Below, piece by piece: positions 34,211 to 44,854 of a DNA stretch of 56,264 nucleotides (the first letter of the stretch is position 1; each line of letters begins with the position of its first letter). The stretch spans positions 43,386-99,649 of the forward strand of contig DHHQ01000017.1 in NCBI GenBank assembly GCA_002403375.1. Reading direction: 5' to 3'. Position numbers and translations under genes: made by a program. Source of the stretch: Thiobacillus denitrificans (GTDB lineage: Bacteria > Pseudomonadota > Gammaproteobacteria > Burkholderiales > Thiobacillaceae). A model generated the notes under the pieces. It did no database searches, was not told where the DNA came from, and worked only from the letters and a program-made list of their open reading frames with translations.

Positions 34211-35485
34211 ATGCCCGTCCTCCGCCTGCTCTTCGACTGGAGCCTCTACCGTCTCGCCCTGCTGGCCGCCGCGCCGCTGATTCCGCTGCGGCTTCTGTGG
34301 CGCGGCCGGCGCGAGCGCGGCTACCTGCAGCACGGGTGCGAGCGGCTGGGCGGCGCCGACGCGCCGGCCGGCGCGCTGTGGATCCACGCCGTGTCGGTGG
34401 GAGAGATGCGCGCGGCGCAACCGCTCGTCGAAGCGCTGCGTGCCGCGCATCCCGGCGTGCCGCTGCTGCTCACCTGCATGACGCCGACCGGGCGCGCCAC
34501 CGCGGAAGCGCTGTACGGCAGCGTCGCGACCGTCGTCTACCTGCCCTACGACTACGCCTGGCTCGTGCGGCGCTTCCTGCGCCGCGTCCGGCCGCGGATC
34601 GGCATCCTGATGGAGACCGAGCTGTGGCCCAACCTGATCCATGCCGCGTCGCGCCTTTCCATTCCGCTGGTGCTGGGAAACGCGCGCCTGTCCGAGCGCT
34701 CGGCGCGCGGCTACGCACGGCTGCCCGCGTTGACCCGGGCGTGCCTGCAGCGCATCGCGGTCGTCGCCGCGCAGACCGAGGCCGACGCTGGGCGGCTGCT
34801 GAAGCTCGGCGCACGCAGCGTGCACGTCACCGGCAATCTCAAGTTCGACATCGCGCCGCCGCCGGAACTGCTCGAGCGCGGCGCCGGCTGGCGCGCGAAG
34901 TGGGGCACGCGCCCGGTGCTGCTGGCGGCGAGCACGCGCGAGGGTGAGGAGGCGCCGATCCTGCGCGCCTTCGCCGACGCCGCGCCGCCCGAGGTGCTGC
35001 TGGTCCTGGTGCCGCGCCACCCGCAGCGCTTCGACGAGGTGGCGGCGTTGGTCGAGGCGGCGCGCCTGCCGTACCGGCGGCGCAGCGCGACGGAAGGACC
35101 GGAAGCGGCTGCCGAGACGCGCGTGCTGCTCGGCGACAGCCTGGGCGAGCTGTTCGCCTACTACGCGGCGTGCGACGTCGCCTTCGTCGGCGGCAGCCTC
35201 GCGCCGCTCGGCGGGCAGAACCTGATCGAGGCGGCGAGCGTGGGACGGCCGGTGCTGGTGGGGCCGCACACCTTCAACTTCGACGAGGCGACGCGGCTGG
35301 CGATCGAGGCGGGCGCCGCGCTGCGGATCGACGATGCCGATGCGCTGGTCGGCGCCGCGCTGAAGCTGCTGGGAGATGCCGCGCTGCGCGCCCGGATGGG
35401 CGAGGCGGGGCTGGCGTTCGCCGCACGCCATCGCGGCGCGGCGGCCCGGCTGGAAGGGCTGGTGTCGCCGCTGCTGGCGGCCTGA
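34211..35485 (+). CDS. waaA: 3-deoxy-D-manno-octulosonic acid (Kdo) transferase
   Basis: 424 residues. It adds Kdo to lipid A precursor at the inner membrane. An N-terminal membrane anchor (LYRLALLAAAPLIPLRLLWRGRRERGYLQHGCERLG) is followed by the glycosyltransferase domain with LWIHAVSVGEMRAAQPLV, TPTGR, YLPYDYAWLVRRFL, METELWPNLI, VTGNLKFD and the donor-site FVGGSLAPLGGQNLIEAASVGRPVLVGPHTFNF. It is convergent with tolC 6 bp downstream. Confidence 0.96.
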   Translation: MPVLRLLFDWSLYRLALLAAAPLIPLRLLWRGRRERGYLQHGCERLGGADAPAGALWIHAVSVGEMRAAQPLVEALRAAHPGVPLLLTCMTPTGRATAEALYGSVATVVYLPYDYAWLVRRFLRRVRPRIGILMETELWPNLIHAASRLSIPLVLGNARLSERSARGYARLPALTRACLQRIAVVAAQTEADAGRLLKLGARSVHVTGNLKFDIAPPPELLERGAGWRAKWGTRPVLLAASTREGEEAPILRAFADAAPPEVLLVLVPRHPQRFDEVAALVEAARLPYRRRSATEGPEAAAETRVLLGDSLGELFAYYAACDVAFVGGSLAPLGGQNLIEAASVGRPVLVGPHTFNFDEATRLAIEAGAALRIDDADALVGAALKLLGDAALRARMGEAGLAFAARHRGAAARLEGLVSPLLAA

Positions 35486-35491
35486 CCGCGC

Positions 35492-36880
35492 TTACTCGGG
35501 CGTCGCTGCCGGCGCCGCTTCGGTGGCGGGCTGTCCGGCCGCGGGTTGCGCCGTCGCCGGCTGTTCGTCTGGCAGCGGTGCCGCCGGCGGGCGCAGATGC
35601 TGGTCGATCATGGCGAGGTCCGCCGGGCCGAGCGCGCCGACGGCGGCCTTGAGCGACAGCCCGGCGAGCAGGTAGGCGTAGCGCGCGCCGGCGAGATCGC
35701 GGCGGGCCGAGAGCACCTGCTGCTCGGCGTCGAGCACGTCGAGGTTGGTGCGCACGCCGACATCGAGGCCGAGCTTGGTCGACGCGAGTTGCGCCTCGGT
35801 GGAGGTCAGCGCCTGCTCGAGCGCCTTGACGCGCGCCGCGCCGCTGTTGACGTTGAGCCATGCCTGGCGCGCCTGCAGGCCCGCCTCGCGGGTGGCGTTC
35901 TCGAGATCCTGGCGCGCCCTTTCCCGGTTGGCGACGGCCTCGCGCACCTGCGAGCTGACGCGCCCGCCCTGGTAGAGCGGTAGGTTGAGCTCGACGCCGA
36001 CGACCGCGGTGTCGGTGTCGATCTGCACGGCGCCGAAGTTCTGGTTGTTGATGACGGTGTAGCCGGCGACCGCGTCGAGCGTGGGGTAGTGGCCGGCGCG
36101 GTTGCGCTCGACTTCCTGGTCGGCGATGGTCTTGGAGATGCGCTGGATCTCCGCCTGCAGGTTGCCCTCGGCGGCGCGCGCGGCCCAGTCGTCGATGCTG
36201 CCGGGCTCGGCGCGCATCGCTTCGCTTCCGGCCAGCGTGTCGAGGGCGCCGGCCGGCTTGCCGATCAGCTTTTCCAGGGCCCGCAGGCGGATGTTGTAGC
36301 TGTTCTCTTCGGCGATTTCCTGCGCCACGGCGAGGTCGTAGCGCGCCTGCGCCTCGTGGGTGTCGGTGATGGTGGCGGTGCCGACCTCGAAATTGCGCTT
36401 GGCCGACGCCAGCTGCTCGGTGATCGCCGCCTTCTGCGCGGCGATGAAGGCGAGGTTGTCCTGCGACTGCAGCACGTCGAAGTAGGCCTGGGCGACGCGC
36501 AGGATCAGGTCCTGATCGGCCGCCCTGAACTGCGCCTCGGCGATCTTCACCTGCTGCTTCGATTGCGCGTACTGCACCCAGTTCTGCTTGCGGAAGAGCG
36601 GCTGGGACGCCTGGACGCCGATCTGGCTCGAATTGAACGTGTCGTCGAGGAACTCGCCGCTGACGTCGTTGTAGAGCGCATTGCCGGAGAGGTTGACGCT
36701 GGGCAGCAGGCCCGCGCGGCCCTGCACCGACTTTTCCTTGCCGGCTTCGAACGCGGCGCGCGCGGCGGCGTACTGGGCGTCGTAGGCCTGCGCGTCGCGA
36801 TAGGTGTCGGACAGGTTCGCCGCCTGCGCGGCGGGCGCCAGCGCCAGCGTCAGTGCAAGAAACAGAGGCTTGAGTCGCAT
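35492..36880 (-). CDS. tolC: TolC family outer-membrane efflux protein
   Basis: 462 residues with a signal peptide (MRLKPLFLALTLALAPAAQA). There are two OEP repeats of long helices and short strands: LSDTYRDAQAYDAQYAAARAAFEAGKEKSVQGRAGLLPSVNLSGNALYND, AQAYFDVLQSQDNLAFIAAQKAAITEQL, VGVELNLPLYQGGRVSSQVREAVANRERARQDLE and RTNLDVLDAEQQVLSARRDLAGARYAYL. It has a Pro/Ala-rich C-terminal tail of about 35 residues. It is the trimeric outer-membrane channel for type I secretion or RND export. It follows the Pcm-like and rhodanese genes on the same strand, a common betaproteobacterial order. Confidence 0.93.
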   Translation of the reverse strand: MRLKPLFLALTLALAPAAQAANLSDTYRDAQAYDAQYAAARAAFEAGKEKSVQGRAGLLPSVNLSGNALYNDVSGEFLDDTFNSSQIGVQASQPLFRKQNWVQYAQSKQQVKIAEAQFRAADQDLILRVAQAYFDVLQSQDNLAFIAAQKAAITEQLASAKRNFEVGTATITDTHEAQARYDLAVAQEIAEENSYNIRLRALEKLIGKPAGALDTLAGSEAMRAEPGSIDDWAARAAEGNLQAEIQRISKTIADQEVERNRAGHYPTLDAVAGYTVINNQNFGAVQIDTDTAVVGVELNLPLYQGGRVSSQVREAVANRERARQDLENATREAGLQARQAWLNVNSGAARVKALEQALTSTEAQLASTKLGLDVGVRTNLDVLDAEQQVLSARRDLAGARYAYLLAGLSLKAAVGALGPADLAMIDQHLRPPAAPLPDEQPATAQPAAGQPATEAAPAATPE

Positions 36881-36906
36881 GGTGGGGTCCGGTCCTCGAG
36901 GGTTGG

Positions 36907-37224
36907 TCAGTAGCGCGGCAGCGCCGGGTCGACTTCGTCGGCCCAGGCGGCGACCCCGCCCGACAGGTTGATGACGTCGCCGAAGCCCGCCGTTTCAAGA
37001 TAGCGCGCCGCGTGATAGCTGCGAACGCCATGATGGCAGATCACCACGGTTTCCTGCGCCTTGTTGAGCTCGGCGAGCCGTGCCGGCAGCTCGCGCATCG
37101 GGATCAGGATCGCGCCGGGCAGGCGGCAGACCTCCCATTCCCATTCCTCGCGCACGTCGAGCAGCACGGGCGTGTGCCCGGCTTCGATGTAGGCGGCGAG
37201 TTCGGCGGGACGGAACTGGCGCAT
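36907..37224 (-). CDS. rhodanese-like domain protein
   Basis: 105 residues, a single rhodanese domain: LLDVREEWEWEVCRLPGAILIPMRELPARL and the active loop VICHHGVRSYHAARYLETAGF with the sulfur-carrying Cys in CHHGVRS, ending INLSGGVAAWADEVDPALPRY. It is probably a cytoplasmic sulfur-transfer protein. GGAGGA lies 9 nt before the ATG. It sits between the Pcm-like gene (23 bp upstream) and tolC (26 bp downstream) in one operon. Confidence 0.92.
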   Translation of the reverse strand: MRQFRPAELAAYIEAGHTPVLLDVREEWEWEVCRLPGAILIPMRELPARLAELNKAQETVVICHHGVRSYHAARYLETAGFGDVINLSGGVAAWADEVDPALPRY

Positions 37225-37247
37225 TCGGAAGATTCCTCCAACGGCGC

Positions 37248-37901
37248 TCAGAAAACGAAGGCGGCCGGCTGCGGGGCGTTGACCAGCGGCGCCACGCAGG
37301 TTTCGAACAGCGTCACGCTGCGGGTGGCGCCCGGCGCGGTGCAGGTGACGAGCCGCGCCTGCATCACCGGCGCTTCTCCGGTGATCACGAACATCCGCCC
37401 GCCGACCCTGAGGCGGTGGCGCCACGCATCGGACAGCACCGGCGTCGAGCCGGTCAGCACGATGACGTCGAAGCCGGCGTCGTCGGGCCAGTCGCGCGCG
37501 GCGTCGCCGGTATGCAGGACGACGTTGTCGAAGCCGTGCGCGCGCAGCTTGCGCGCCGCCTCGGCGGTGAATTCGGGAACGATGTCGACCGTCACGACCT
37601 CGGCGGCCTGCGACGCGAGCAGCGCGGTCAGGTAGCCGCTGCCGGTGCCGACCTCCAGCACGCGGTCGGCAGGACGCACCGCGAGCTCCTGGATCGCGCG
37701 CCCCTCGAGCTTCGGCGTCCACATGGCCTGGCCGTGGCCGAGCGGGATTTCCATGTCGACGAAGGCCAGCGCCCGGTGCGCCTCGGGAACGAAGTCCTCG
37801 CGCCGCACCTTGAACAGGAGATCGAGCACGTCCTGATCCAGCACGTCCCAGGGGCGGATCTGCTGCTCCACCATGTTGTAGCGCGCCTGTTCCATGTCCA
37901 T
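37248..37901 (-). CDS. protein-L-isoaspartate O-methyltransferase-like protein
   Basis: 217 residues, PCMT family. It begins with EQARYNMVEQQIRPWDVLDQDVLDLLFKVRREDFVPEAHRALAFVDMEIPLGHGQAMWTPKLEGRAIQELA, then VLEVGTGSGYLTALLA (SAM motif I). The betaproteobacterial version next to rhodanese-tolC differs from canonical Pcm by TPKLEGR in place of the usual SQPYIVA segment, so isoaspartyl repair activity is not certain. The promoter region is shared divergently with the thiC riboswitch. Confidence 0.88.
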   Translation of the reverse strand: MDMEQARYNMVEQQIRPWDVLDQDVLDLLFKVRREDFVPEAHRALAFVDMEIPLGHGQAMWTPKLEGRAIQELAVRPADRVLEVGTGSGYLTALLASQAAEVVTVDIVPEFTAEAARKLRAHGFDNVVLHTGDAARDWPDDAGFDVIVLTGSTPVLSDAWRHRLRVGGRMFVITGEAPVMQARLVTCTAPGATRSVTLFETCVAPLVNAPQPAAFVF

Positions 37902-37980
37902 GCGGTGCCCTTGATTATCAATGAGTTAGATGGGGTCTTGCCTTGCAATTATTCCACATTTCCGCTACCTTGGCCGCTCG

Positions 37981-38070
37981 CCAGGGGTCTCCGGACGGCG
38001 CGAGCCACCGGAGTGAGACATACCCTTCGAACCTGATGCGGTTGAGACCGCCGTAGGGAGGCCCGTCTGA
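37981..38070 (+). promoter_or_regulatory. TPP (THI-box) riboswitch
   Basis: It contains the conserved GGGGTCTCC arm, GAGTGAGACATACCCTTCGAACCTGATGCGGTT and the 3' GACCGCCGTAGGGAGGC of the thiamine pyrophosphate aptamer. It ends about 70 bp before thiC. It is expected to lower thiC expression when TPP is plentiful. A weak promoter, TTGCAA-17-TACCTT (37943-37971), lies just upstream. Confidence 0.95.
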
Positions 38071-38134
38071 CGCAGCCTCCGTGTCACTTTCTGCAGCGAG
38101 GCTGACCCCCGGCCTCCTGCCTTTGGAGCGCCCC

Positions 38135-40084
<1,950 letters not shown>

Positions 40085-40104
40085 CCCCGGCGCGGGGGGC
40101 GAAC

Positions 40105-41862
40105 GTGCACGGGGCGCTTCCGACACGGATCCGCTGGCTCGCCGGCTCGCTGCTGTTGCTGCTCGGCGCGCTTGCCGGCGCCGCCCCGCTTTCGACCGAC
40201 GTCGAGCACGACGCGCCGATCGGCCGCTCGACGGCCTTCCTGCAGGAAACCGGCGGGCGCCTCGATCTCGCCGGCGCGCTCGCTGCGTTCCGCGCGGGCC
40301 GCTTCTCCCCGGGCGATGCCGCGGTACTCAATTTCGGCATCGGCGCCAGGCCTGCGTGGATCCGCTTCGCGGTCGACAACCCGGCCTCCGGGCCGGTGAC
40401 GCGACAGCTGTCGGTCGAGACGGCCTGGCTCGACCGGGTCGAGGTGCATGTCCTGCATCGGGGCGGCGTGGTGGCCGCGTATCGCGCCGGCGACCGGCTG
40501 CCGTTCATGCAGCGGCAGGTGATGAGCCGCTATTTCATGTTCGACCACGCCTTCGCGCCCGGTGCGAGCGAGGTGTTCATTCGCGTGGAAACGCCCGACC
40601 CGATGGTCGTTCCCCTGTATTTCGAGAGCCGCGAGGCCTCGCGGCTGCGGCAGATGGAGCAGCAGCTGAGCTACGGTCTCGTGTACGGCTTCCTCATCGC
40701 GCTCATCGCCTACAACGCGATCCTCTACGCCAGCCTGCGCACGACGAGCTACCTCTCCTATGCGCTCTATCTGGCGGCGTTCATCGCGATGAACGTCGCG
40801 TACACCGGCCACGGCTTCGCCTGGCTGTGGCCCGAGGCGACGCGCTGGCAGCAGTGGTCGAATCCGCTGCTGATGGTGCTCTACGGCAGCGCCGGCCTCC
40901 TCTTCGCGATCCGCTTCCTCGACCTGCGCGTGCGCTTCCCGCGTGTCCGGCGCGCGGTCCTCGCGTATTGCGCGGCCGGCGCCGCACTGCTTGCCGCAGC
41001 GATCGTCGCCGACAGCCAGAGGCATGCGCTGCTGGTCGCCTTCGCCTTCGTCTTCGTGTTCACCCTGATCATGCCGGTGCTGGGCGTCGCCGCCATGCGC
41101 GCGAAGCAGAAGCCGGCGCGCTATTTCCTGCTGGCCGCGTGTGCGGCGATGGCGGGTGCGGTGCTGACGACGCTGGCGACCTGGGGCTTCATTCCGCACA
41201 ACGCCTGGACCTTCCGCGCGGTCGAGGTCGGCATGCTTGCCGATGCGACCCTGCTCGCGCTGGCGCTCGCCTACCAGTTCCGTATCAGCCACGAGGAGCG
41301 CCTGCGCGCGGAGCGGCTCGCGCAACTCGACCCGCTGACCGGGCTCAACAACCGGCGCGCGTTCTACGACCTGACGTCGTCGCCGTGGAGCAATGCGCTG
41401 CGCCACGGCCACGACCTCTCGGTCGTGCTGCTCGACCTCGACCGCTTCAAGCAACTCAACGATGTCCACGGCCACGCGCACGGCGACGCCGTGCTGAAGG
41501 CGGTGGGAGGCGTGTTGAAGGAAGGCATTCGCCAGGGCGACGTGCTCGCCCGCTGGGGCGGCGAGGAATTCATCGTGCTGCTGCCGGAAACGACCGCCAG
41601 GGAGGCGGCCGCGCTGGCGGAACGGCTGCGCGTGGCGATCGCGGCGATGCGCGTTCCGCGCGAAGGCGGCGACACCGCGCTCACCGCGAGCTTCGGTGTC
41701 GCCCAGCTCGAGGACCGCGCGGGTACGCTCGATGCGCTGATCGCGCAGGCGGACGCGTGCCTGTATCGGTCCAAGGACGAGGGCCGCAACCGGGTGACCA
41801 GCTGTCCGGCGCGGCAACGTCCCGCGCTGCCGGGCATCGAGGCGGCCTCCGAAGCGGTGTAG
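40105..41862 (+). CDS. 7TMR-DISM sensor diguanylate cyclase
   Basis: 585 residues. An N-terminal signal segment leads into a periplasmic 7TMR-DISMED2 domain (DLAGALAAFRAGRFSPGDAAVLNFGIGARPAWIRFAVDNPA... to FIRVETPDPMVVPLYFESREA), then about seven membrane helices (about 205-390) and a cytoplasmic GGDEF domain (DPLTGLNNRRAFYDL; DLDRFKQLNDVHGHAHGDAVL). The active loop is GGEEF (about 485-489), a competent variant, and an RxxD inhibitory site (RQGD, 476-479) sits exactly five residues before it. It is thus predicted to make c-di-GMP with product inhibition. The start is a GTG 20 bp after thiC. The ligand is unknown. Confidence 0.9.
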   Translation: MHGALPTRIRWLAGSLLLLLGALAGAAPLSTDVEHDAPIGRSTAFLQETGGRLDLAGALAAFRAGRFSPGDAAVLNFGIGARPAWIRFAVDNPASGPVTRQLSVETAWLDRVEVHVLHRGGVVAAYRAGDRLPFMQRQVMSRYFMFDHAFAPGASEVFIRVETPDPMVVPLYFESREASRLRQMEQQLSYGLVYGFLIALIAYNAILYASLRTTSYLSYALYLAAFIAMNVAYTGHGFAWLWPEATRWQQWSNPLLMVLYGSAGLLFAIRFLDLRVRFPRVRRAVLAYCAAGAALLAAAIVADSQRHALLVAFAFVFVFTLIMPVLGVAAMRAKQKPARYFLLAACAAMAGAVLTTLATWGFIPHNAWTFRAVEVGMLADATLLALALAYQFRISHEERLRAERLAQLDPLTGLNNRRAFYDLTSSPWSNALRHGHDLSVVLLDLDRFKQLNDVHGHAHGDAVLKAVGGVLKEGIRQGDVLARWGGEEFIVLLPETTAREAAALAERLRVAIAAMRVPREGGDTALTASFGVAQLEDRAGTLDALIAQADACLYRSKDEGRNRVTSCPARQRPALPGIEAASEAV

Positions 41863-41884
41863 GACGCGCCGCGTATAATCGCCG

Positions 41885-41910
41885 GGCGCGCCGACGCGGC
41901 GCGCCTTTTT
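41885..41910 (+). terminator. Rho-independent terminator after the GGDEF gene
   Basis: The perfect 8-bp stem GGCGCGCC/GGCGCGCC with a 5-nt loop (GACGC) is followed by TTTTT, 22 bp past the stop. Confidence 0.88.
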
Positions 41911-41928
41911 CATGCCCGAACCGCTCCC

Positions 41929-42759
41929 ATGGCCGACCCGACCCTGATCCTGCACGCCCTCATCCTCGGCTTCGTCGAGGGCTTCACCGAATTCCTGCCG
42001 ATCTCCAGCACCGGGCACCTGATCCTCGCCGGTCAGCTCTTGGGCTTCAACGGCGAGAAGGCGAAGGTGTTCATGATCGCGATCCAGTTCGCGGCGATCC
42101 TCGCGGTGGTGTGGGAGTACCGCGCCAGGCTCGGTCACGTCGCGACGACGCTGCACACCGAGCCGGCGTCGCGGCGGCTGGCGGTGAACCTGATGGCGGG
42201 CTTCCTGCCGGCGGCGGTGCTGGGCCTCCTGTTCTACAAGGAGATCAAGGGCTACCTGTTCAATCCGATCGTCGTCGCGTCGGCGCTGGTGATCGGCGGC
42301 CTGCTGATCCTGTGGGCCGAGCGCCGCAAGCACGTCGTCAGCACCGAGACGGTCGACGACCTCGGCTGGCGTCGCGCGCTCGCGGTCGGCTTCGCGCAGG
42401 CGCTGGCGATGATCCCCGGCACCTCGCGCTCCGGCGCGACCATCATCGGCGGGCTGTTCCTCGGCCTGTCACGCAAGGCGGCGGCGGAGTTCTCGTTCTT
42501 CCTCGCCATCCCCACGATGTCCGCGGCGACGGCCTACGACCTCTACAAGAACTGGCACCTGTTCGACGCCGGCGACATCCCGCTGTTCGCGATCGGCGGC
42601 GTCGCCTCGTTCGCCAGCGCGCTCCTGGCGGTGCGCACGCTGATCAAGTTCGTCAGCCGCCACGACTACACGCTGTTCGCCTGGTACCGCATCGTGTTCG
42701 GCGGCATCGTCCTGGCGACCGCGTACTTCGGCCTGGTCGACTGGGGCGTCGACGCCTGA
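41929..42759 (+). CDS. uppP: undecaprenyl-diphosphatase
   Basis: 276 residues of the BacA/UppP family, an integral membrane protein that recycles undecaprenyl pyrophosphate for peptidoglycan and O-antigen synthesis. Signature motifs are GFVEGFTEFLPISSTGHLIL (with the catalytic Glu residues and Ser) and MIPGTSRSGATIIGGL (conserved Arg/Ser). There are about eight membrane segments. It is convergent with regA, 4 bp apart. Confidence 0.96.
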   Translation: MADPTLILHALILGFVEGFTEFLPISSTGHLILAGQLLGFNGEKAKVFMIAIQFAAILAVVWEYRARLGHVATTLHTEPASRRLAVNLMAGFLPAAVLGLLFYKEIKGYLFNPIVVASALVIGGLLILWAERRKHVVSTETVDDLGWRRALAVGFAQALAMIPGTSRSGATIIGGLFLGLSRKAAAEFSFFLAIPTMSAATAYDLYKNWHLFDAGDIPLFAIGGVASFASALLAVRTLIKFVSRHDYTLFAWYRIVFGGIVLATAYFGLVDWGVDA

Positions 42760-42763
42760 GGCG

Positions 42764-43300
42764 TCAGCCCGGCTTCGGCGGGTTCTTGTCGAGCTTTCGC
42801 TGCAGCGTGCGGCGGTGCATCTTGAGCGCGCGTGCGGTGGCGGAGATGTTGCCGTCGTGCTCGGCGAGCACCTTCTGGATGTGCTCCCATTCGAGCCGCG
42901 CCACCGACAGCGGCTCGGGGTTCACCTCGAGCCCGGCGTCGGGCTGGTCGCGCAGCAGTGCGGCGAGGATCTCGTCGGCGTCGGCGGGCTTCGCGAGGTA
43001 GTGGCGCGCGCCCAGCCGCACCGCCTCGACCGCGGTGGCGATGCTGGCGTAGCCGGTAAGCACCACGATCGCCGGCGCGGGGTCGCGCGCGGCGAGCCAC
43101 TCGACGACCTTGAGGCCCGATTCGCCTGGCAGCTTCAGGTCGACGACGGCATGGCTGGGGGAGAAGGCCTCGGCGACCGAGCGCGCCGCGTCGGCGTCGT
43201 GGGCCAGCGCGACCTCGAATCCGCGCCTGCCCATCGCGCGTCCGAGGGCTTCGGCAAAGTCGGTGTCGTCGTCGACGACCAGCAGTTTCATCGTTGTCAT
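42764..43300 (-). CDS. regA: RegA/PrrA/ActR-type response regulator
   Basis: 178 residues. The receiver domain (KLLVVDDDTDFAEALGRAMGRRGFEVALA) has phosphoacceptor Asp54 in AVVDLKLPGESGLKVVEWLAARDP and the Thr/Lys switch residues (VLTGYASIATAVEAVRLGARHYLAKPAD). The C-terminal Fis-type helix-turn-helix EHIQKVLAEHDGNISATARALKMHRRTLQRKL is the near-invariant RegA DNA-binding helix. It is a global redox regulator of respiration, carbon and nitrogen metabolism. The ATG at 43300 overlaps the kinase stop by 4 nt (ATGA). Confidence 0.94.
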   Translation of the reverse strand: MTTMKLLVVDDDTDFAEALGRAMGRRGFEVALAHDADAARSVAEAFSPSHAVVDLKLPGESGLKVVEWLAARDPAPAIVVLTGYASIATAVEAVRLGARHYLAKPADADEILAALLRDQPDAGLEVNPEPLSVARLEWEHIQKVLAEHDGNISATARALKMHRRTLQRKLDKNPPKPG

Positions 43301-44553
43301 GGGTTCGGGCTCCAGGGCAGGCGGATGCGCGCACGCGTGCCGCCGCCTTCGCGTTCGGTGAGGGTGAGGCTGCCGCCGTGCCGTTCCAGCGTGGCGTGGG
43401 TCAGCGCGAGGCCCATGCCCCAGCCGCGCTCGCCCTTGCTGCTGAACTGCACGTGTCCGGCCTGCGCGCGCTGCTCGGGGGTGAAGCCGGGGCCGCGGTC
43501 GGCGACGTCGATGACGAAGGTGTCGCCGTCGACCGTCGCGCTGAACGCGACGTCGTCGGGGGAAACGTCGGCGGCGTTGTTGAGCACGTTGTGCAGCGAC
43601 TGCTCGAGTCCTTCGGGCGGCGTGAAGCGTCGCGGGTCGGTCGGCAGCTTGACGGCGAGCCGCGCGTCGGGGCGCAGCACCTGCCAGCGTTCGACGCACG
43701 CCGCCAGCCATGCGTCGAGCGGCTGCGCGGCCGGCGTGCTGTCGTTGGCGCGCGCGGCGAGCTGGGTGAGGATGGCCTTGCACGCCTGCGCCTGCTTCTC
43801 GAGCAGGCGGCAGTCGGCGCCGATGTCGGGGTCGTTGGCGAATTCGCTCGCCAGCTCGTGCGCGGTGGTCTGGATGGTCGCCAGCGGGGTGGCGAGCTCG
43901 TGCGCCGCCAGCGCGGCCTGGGTGCCGAGCGCGACGATGCGCTCGTCGCGCAGCTGCCGTTCGCGCAGGTCGGCGAGTTCGCGGTCGCGCGCGCGCAGCC
44001 CGGCATGCATGCGGGTGACGAAGAAGGCGATGAGGGCCGCGCTGACGAGGAAGTTGAACCACATGCCGGCGAGGTGCATGCGCGTCGCGGCGACCGGGTC
44101 GGCCACCGCCAGCGGCTGGAAGACCACCAGCAGCAGCGCGTAGTAGCCGCCTGCGACGCCGGCGAGCAGCCACACGCAGAACGGACGCAGGCTGATCGCC
44201 GCGATGATCACCGGCACCAGCATCAGCGAGACGAAGGGGTTGGTCGCGCCGCCGCTGAAGAACAGCAGCACGGCGAACGCGGTGAGGTCGGCCAGCAGGT
44301 GGGCGAGAAACTCCATCTGCGTGACCGGCAGGTCGAGCCGCAGCCGCCACGCGGTGGACAGCGCGAACAGCGCCAGCAGCGCCAGCACCGCGCCCATCGG
44401 CACGAGCGGCATGACGATGCCGAGTCCCCAGTGCAGCCAGATGACACCTGCCGCCCAGCCGGCGATCAGCGAGGCCCGCACCGCCAGCAGGCGACCGAGC
44501 AGCGCGTGCGCGGGCAGGGTGGAGAGCTGGAGCGGAGCGGGTGCTGGCGGCAT
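43297..44553 (-). CDS. regB: RegB/PrrB-type redox sensor histidine kinase
   Basis: 418 residues. Six membrane segments carry the ubiquinone-binding motif FSGGATNPF (about 99-107) that defines RegB/PrrB kinases. The H-box is ALGTQAALAAHELATPLATI with His218. Cys258 in KQAQACKAILTQL is at the place of the redox-active cysteine in the dimerisation domain. N and G boxes follow (NVLNNAADVSPDDV; DRGPGFTPEQR; GWGMGLALTHATLERHGG). The start at 44553 lacks a ribosome site, but TACAAT ends 6 nt upstream, suggesting a leaderless messenger. Confidence 0.93.
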   Translation of the reverse strand: MPPAPAPLQLSTLPAHALLGRLLAVRASLIAGWAAGVIWLHWGLGIVMPLVPMGAVLALLALFALSTAWRLRLDLPVTQMEFLAHLLADLTAFAVLLFFSGGATNPFVSLMLVPVIIAAISLRPFCVWLLAGVAGGYYALLLVVFQPLAVADPVAATRMHLAGMWFNFLVSAALIAFFVTRMHAGLRARDRELADLRERQLRDERIVALGTQAALAAHELATPLATIQTTAHELASEFANDPDIGADCRLLEKQAQACKAILTQLAARANDSTPAAQPLDAWLAACVERWQVLRPDARLAVKLPTDPRRFTPPEGLEQSLHNVLNNAADVSPDDVAFSATVDGDTFVIDVADRGPGFTPEQRAQAGHVQFSSKGERGWGMGLALTHATLERHGGSLTLTEREGGGTRARIRLPWSPNP

Positions 44554-44636
44554 CGACGCATTGTAATGCGGGGCCGGCGCGTCCCGGGGGTGCGGCAATT
44601 TGTCCAATTGTGCGGGGCGCGCGCAAGGCCTAGAGT

Positions 44637-44696
44637 TTGATCACGCTCTCCTGCGTATCGACCCTCCTCTCCCGCCGCCCTGGCGGGATTTTTTTT
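44637..44696 (+). ncRNA. candidate small RNA with CU-rich anti-Shine-Dalgarno loops
   Basis: Three consecutive elements fit a small trans-acting RNA. First is a stem-loop GATcACGC-TCTCCT-GCGTATC (44639-44659) exposing UCUCCU. Next is a single-stranded GACCCTCCTCT. Last is a Rho-independent terminator CCCGCC-GCCCT-GGCGGG plus A and eight T (44671-44696). TTGTGC (44608-44613) and TAGAGT (44631-44636), 17 bp apart, could be its promoter. No protein gene ends before this terminator on the plus strand, because the upstream gene regB is transcribed the other way. An alternative is the leader of the rhombosortase gene with an attenuator. Confidence 0.5.
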
Positions 44697-44854
44697 GGCC
44701 GCCACGCGTCCGGGGCCAGCGGGCGCAACGGCGGGTGACGCGCAGCGCGCGGCAGGCCGGGACGCGCTCGCGACGGCGGCACCGGGCGAGGCCGCGACCG
44801 TTTCCTCGTCTCGGGAGCCGCGCGCTATGCTCGATGCTTTTCGATCCGTCGGCC

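Noticed and set aside
41874..41879. Perfect TATAAT upstream of uppP
   Set aside because: A transcript from it would begin with the terminator hairpin at 41885-41910 and stop at once; more likely chance or part of the GGDEF gene end. A very short terminated RNA cannot be excluded.
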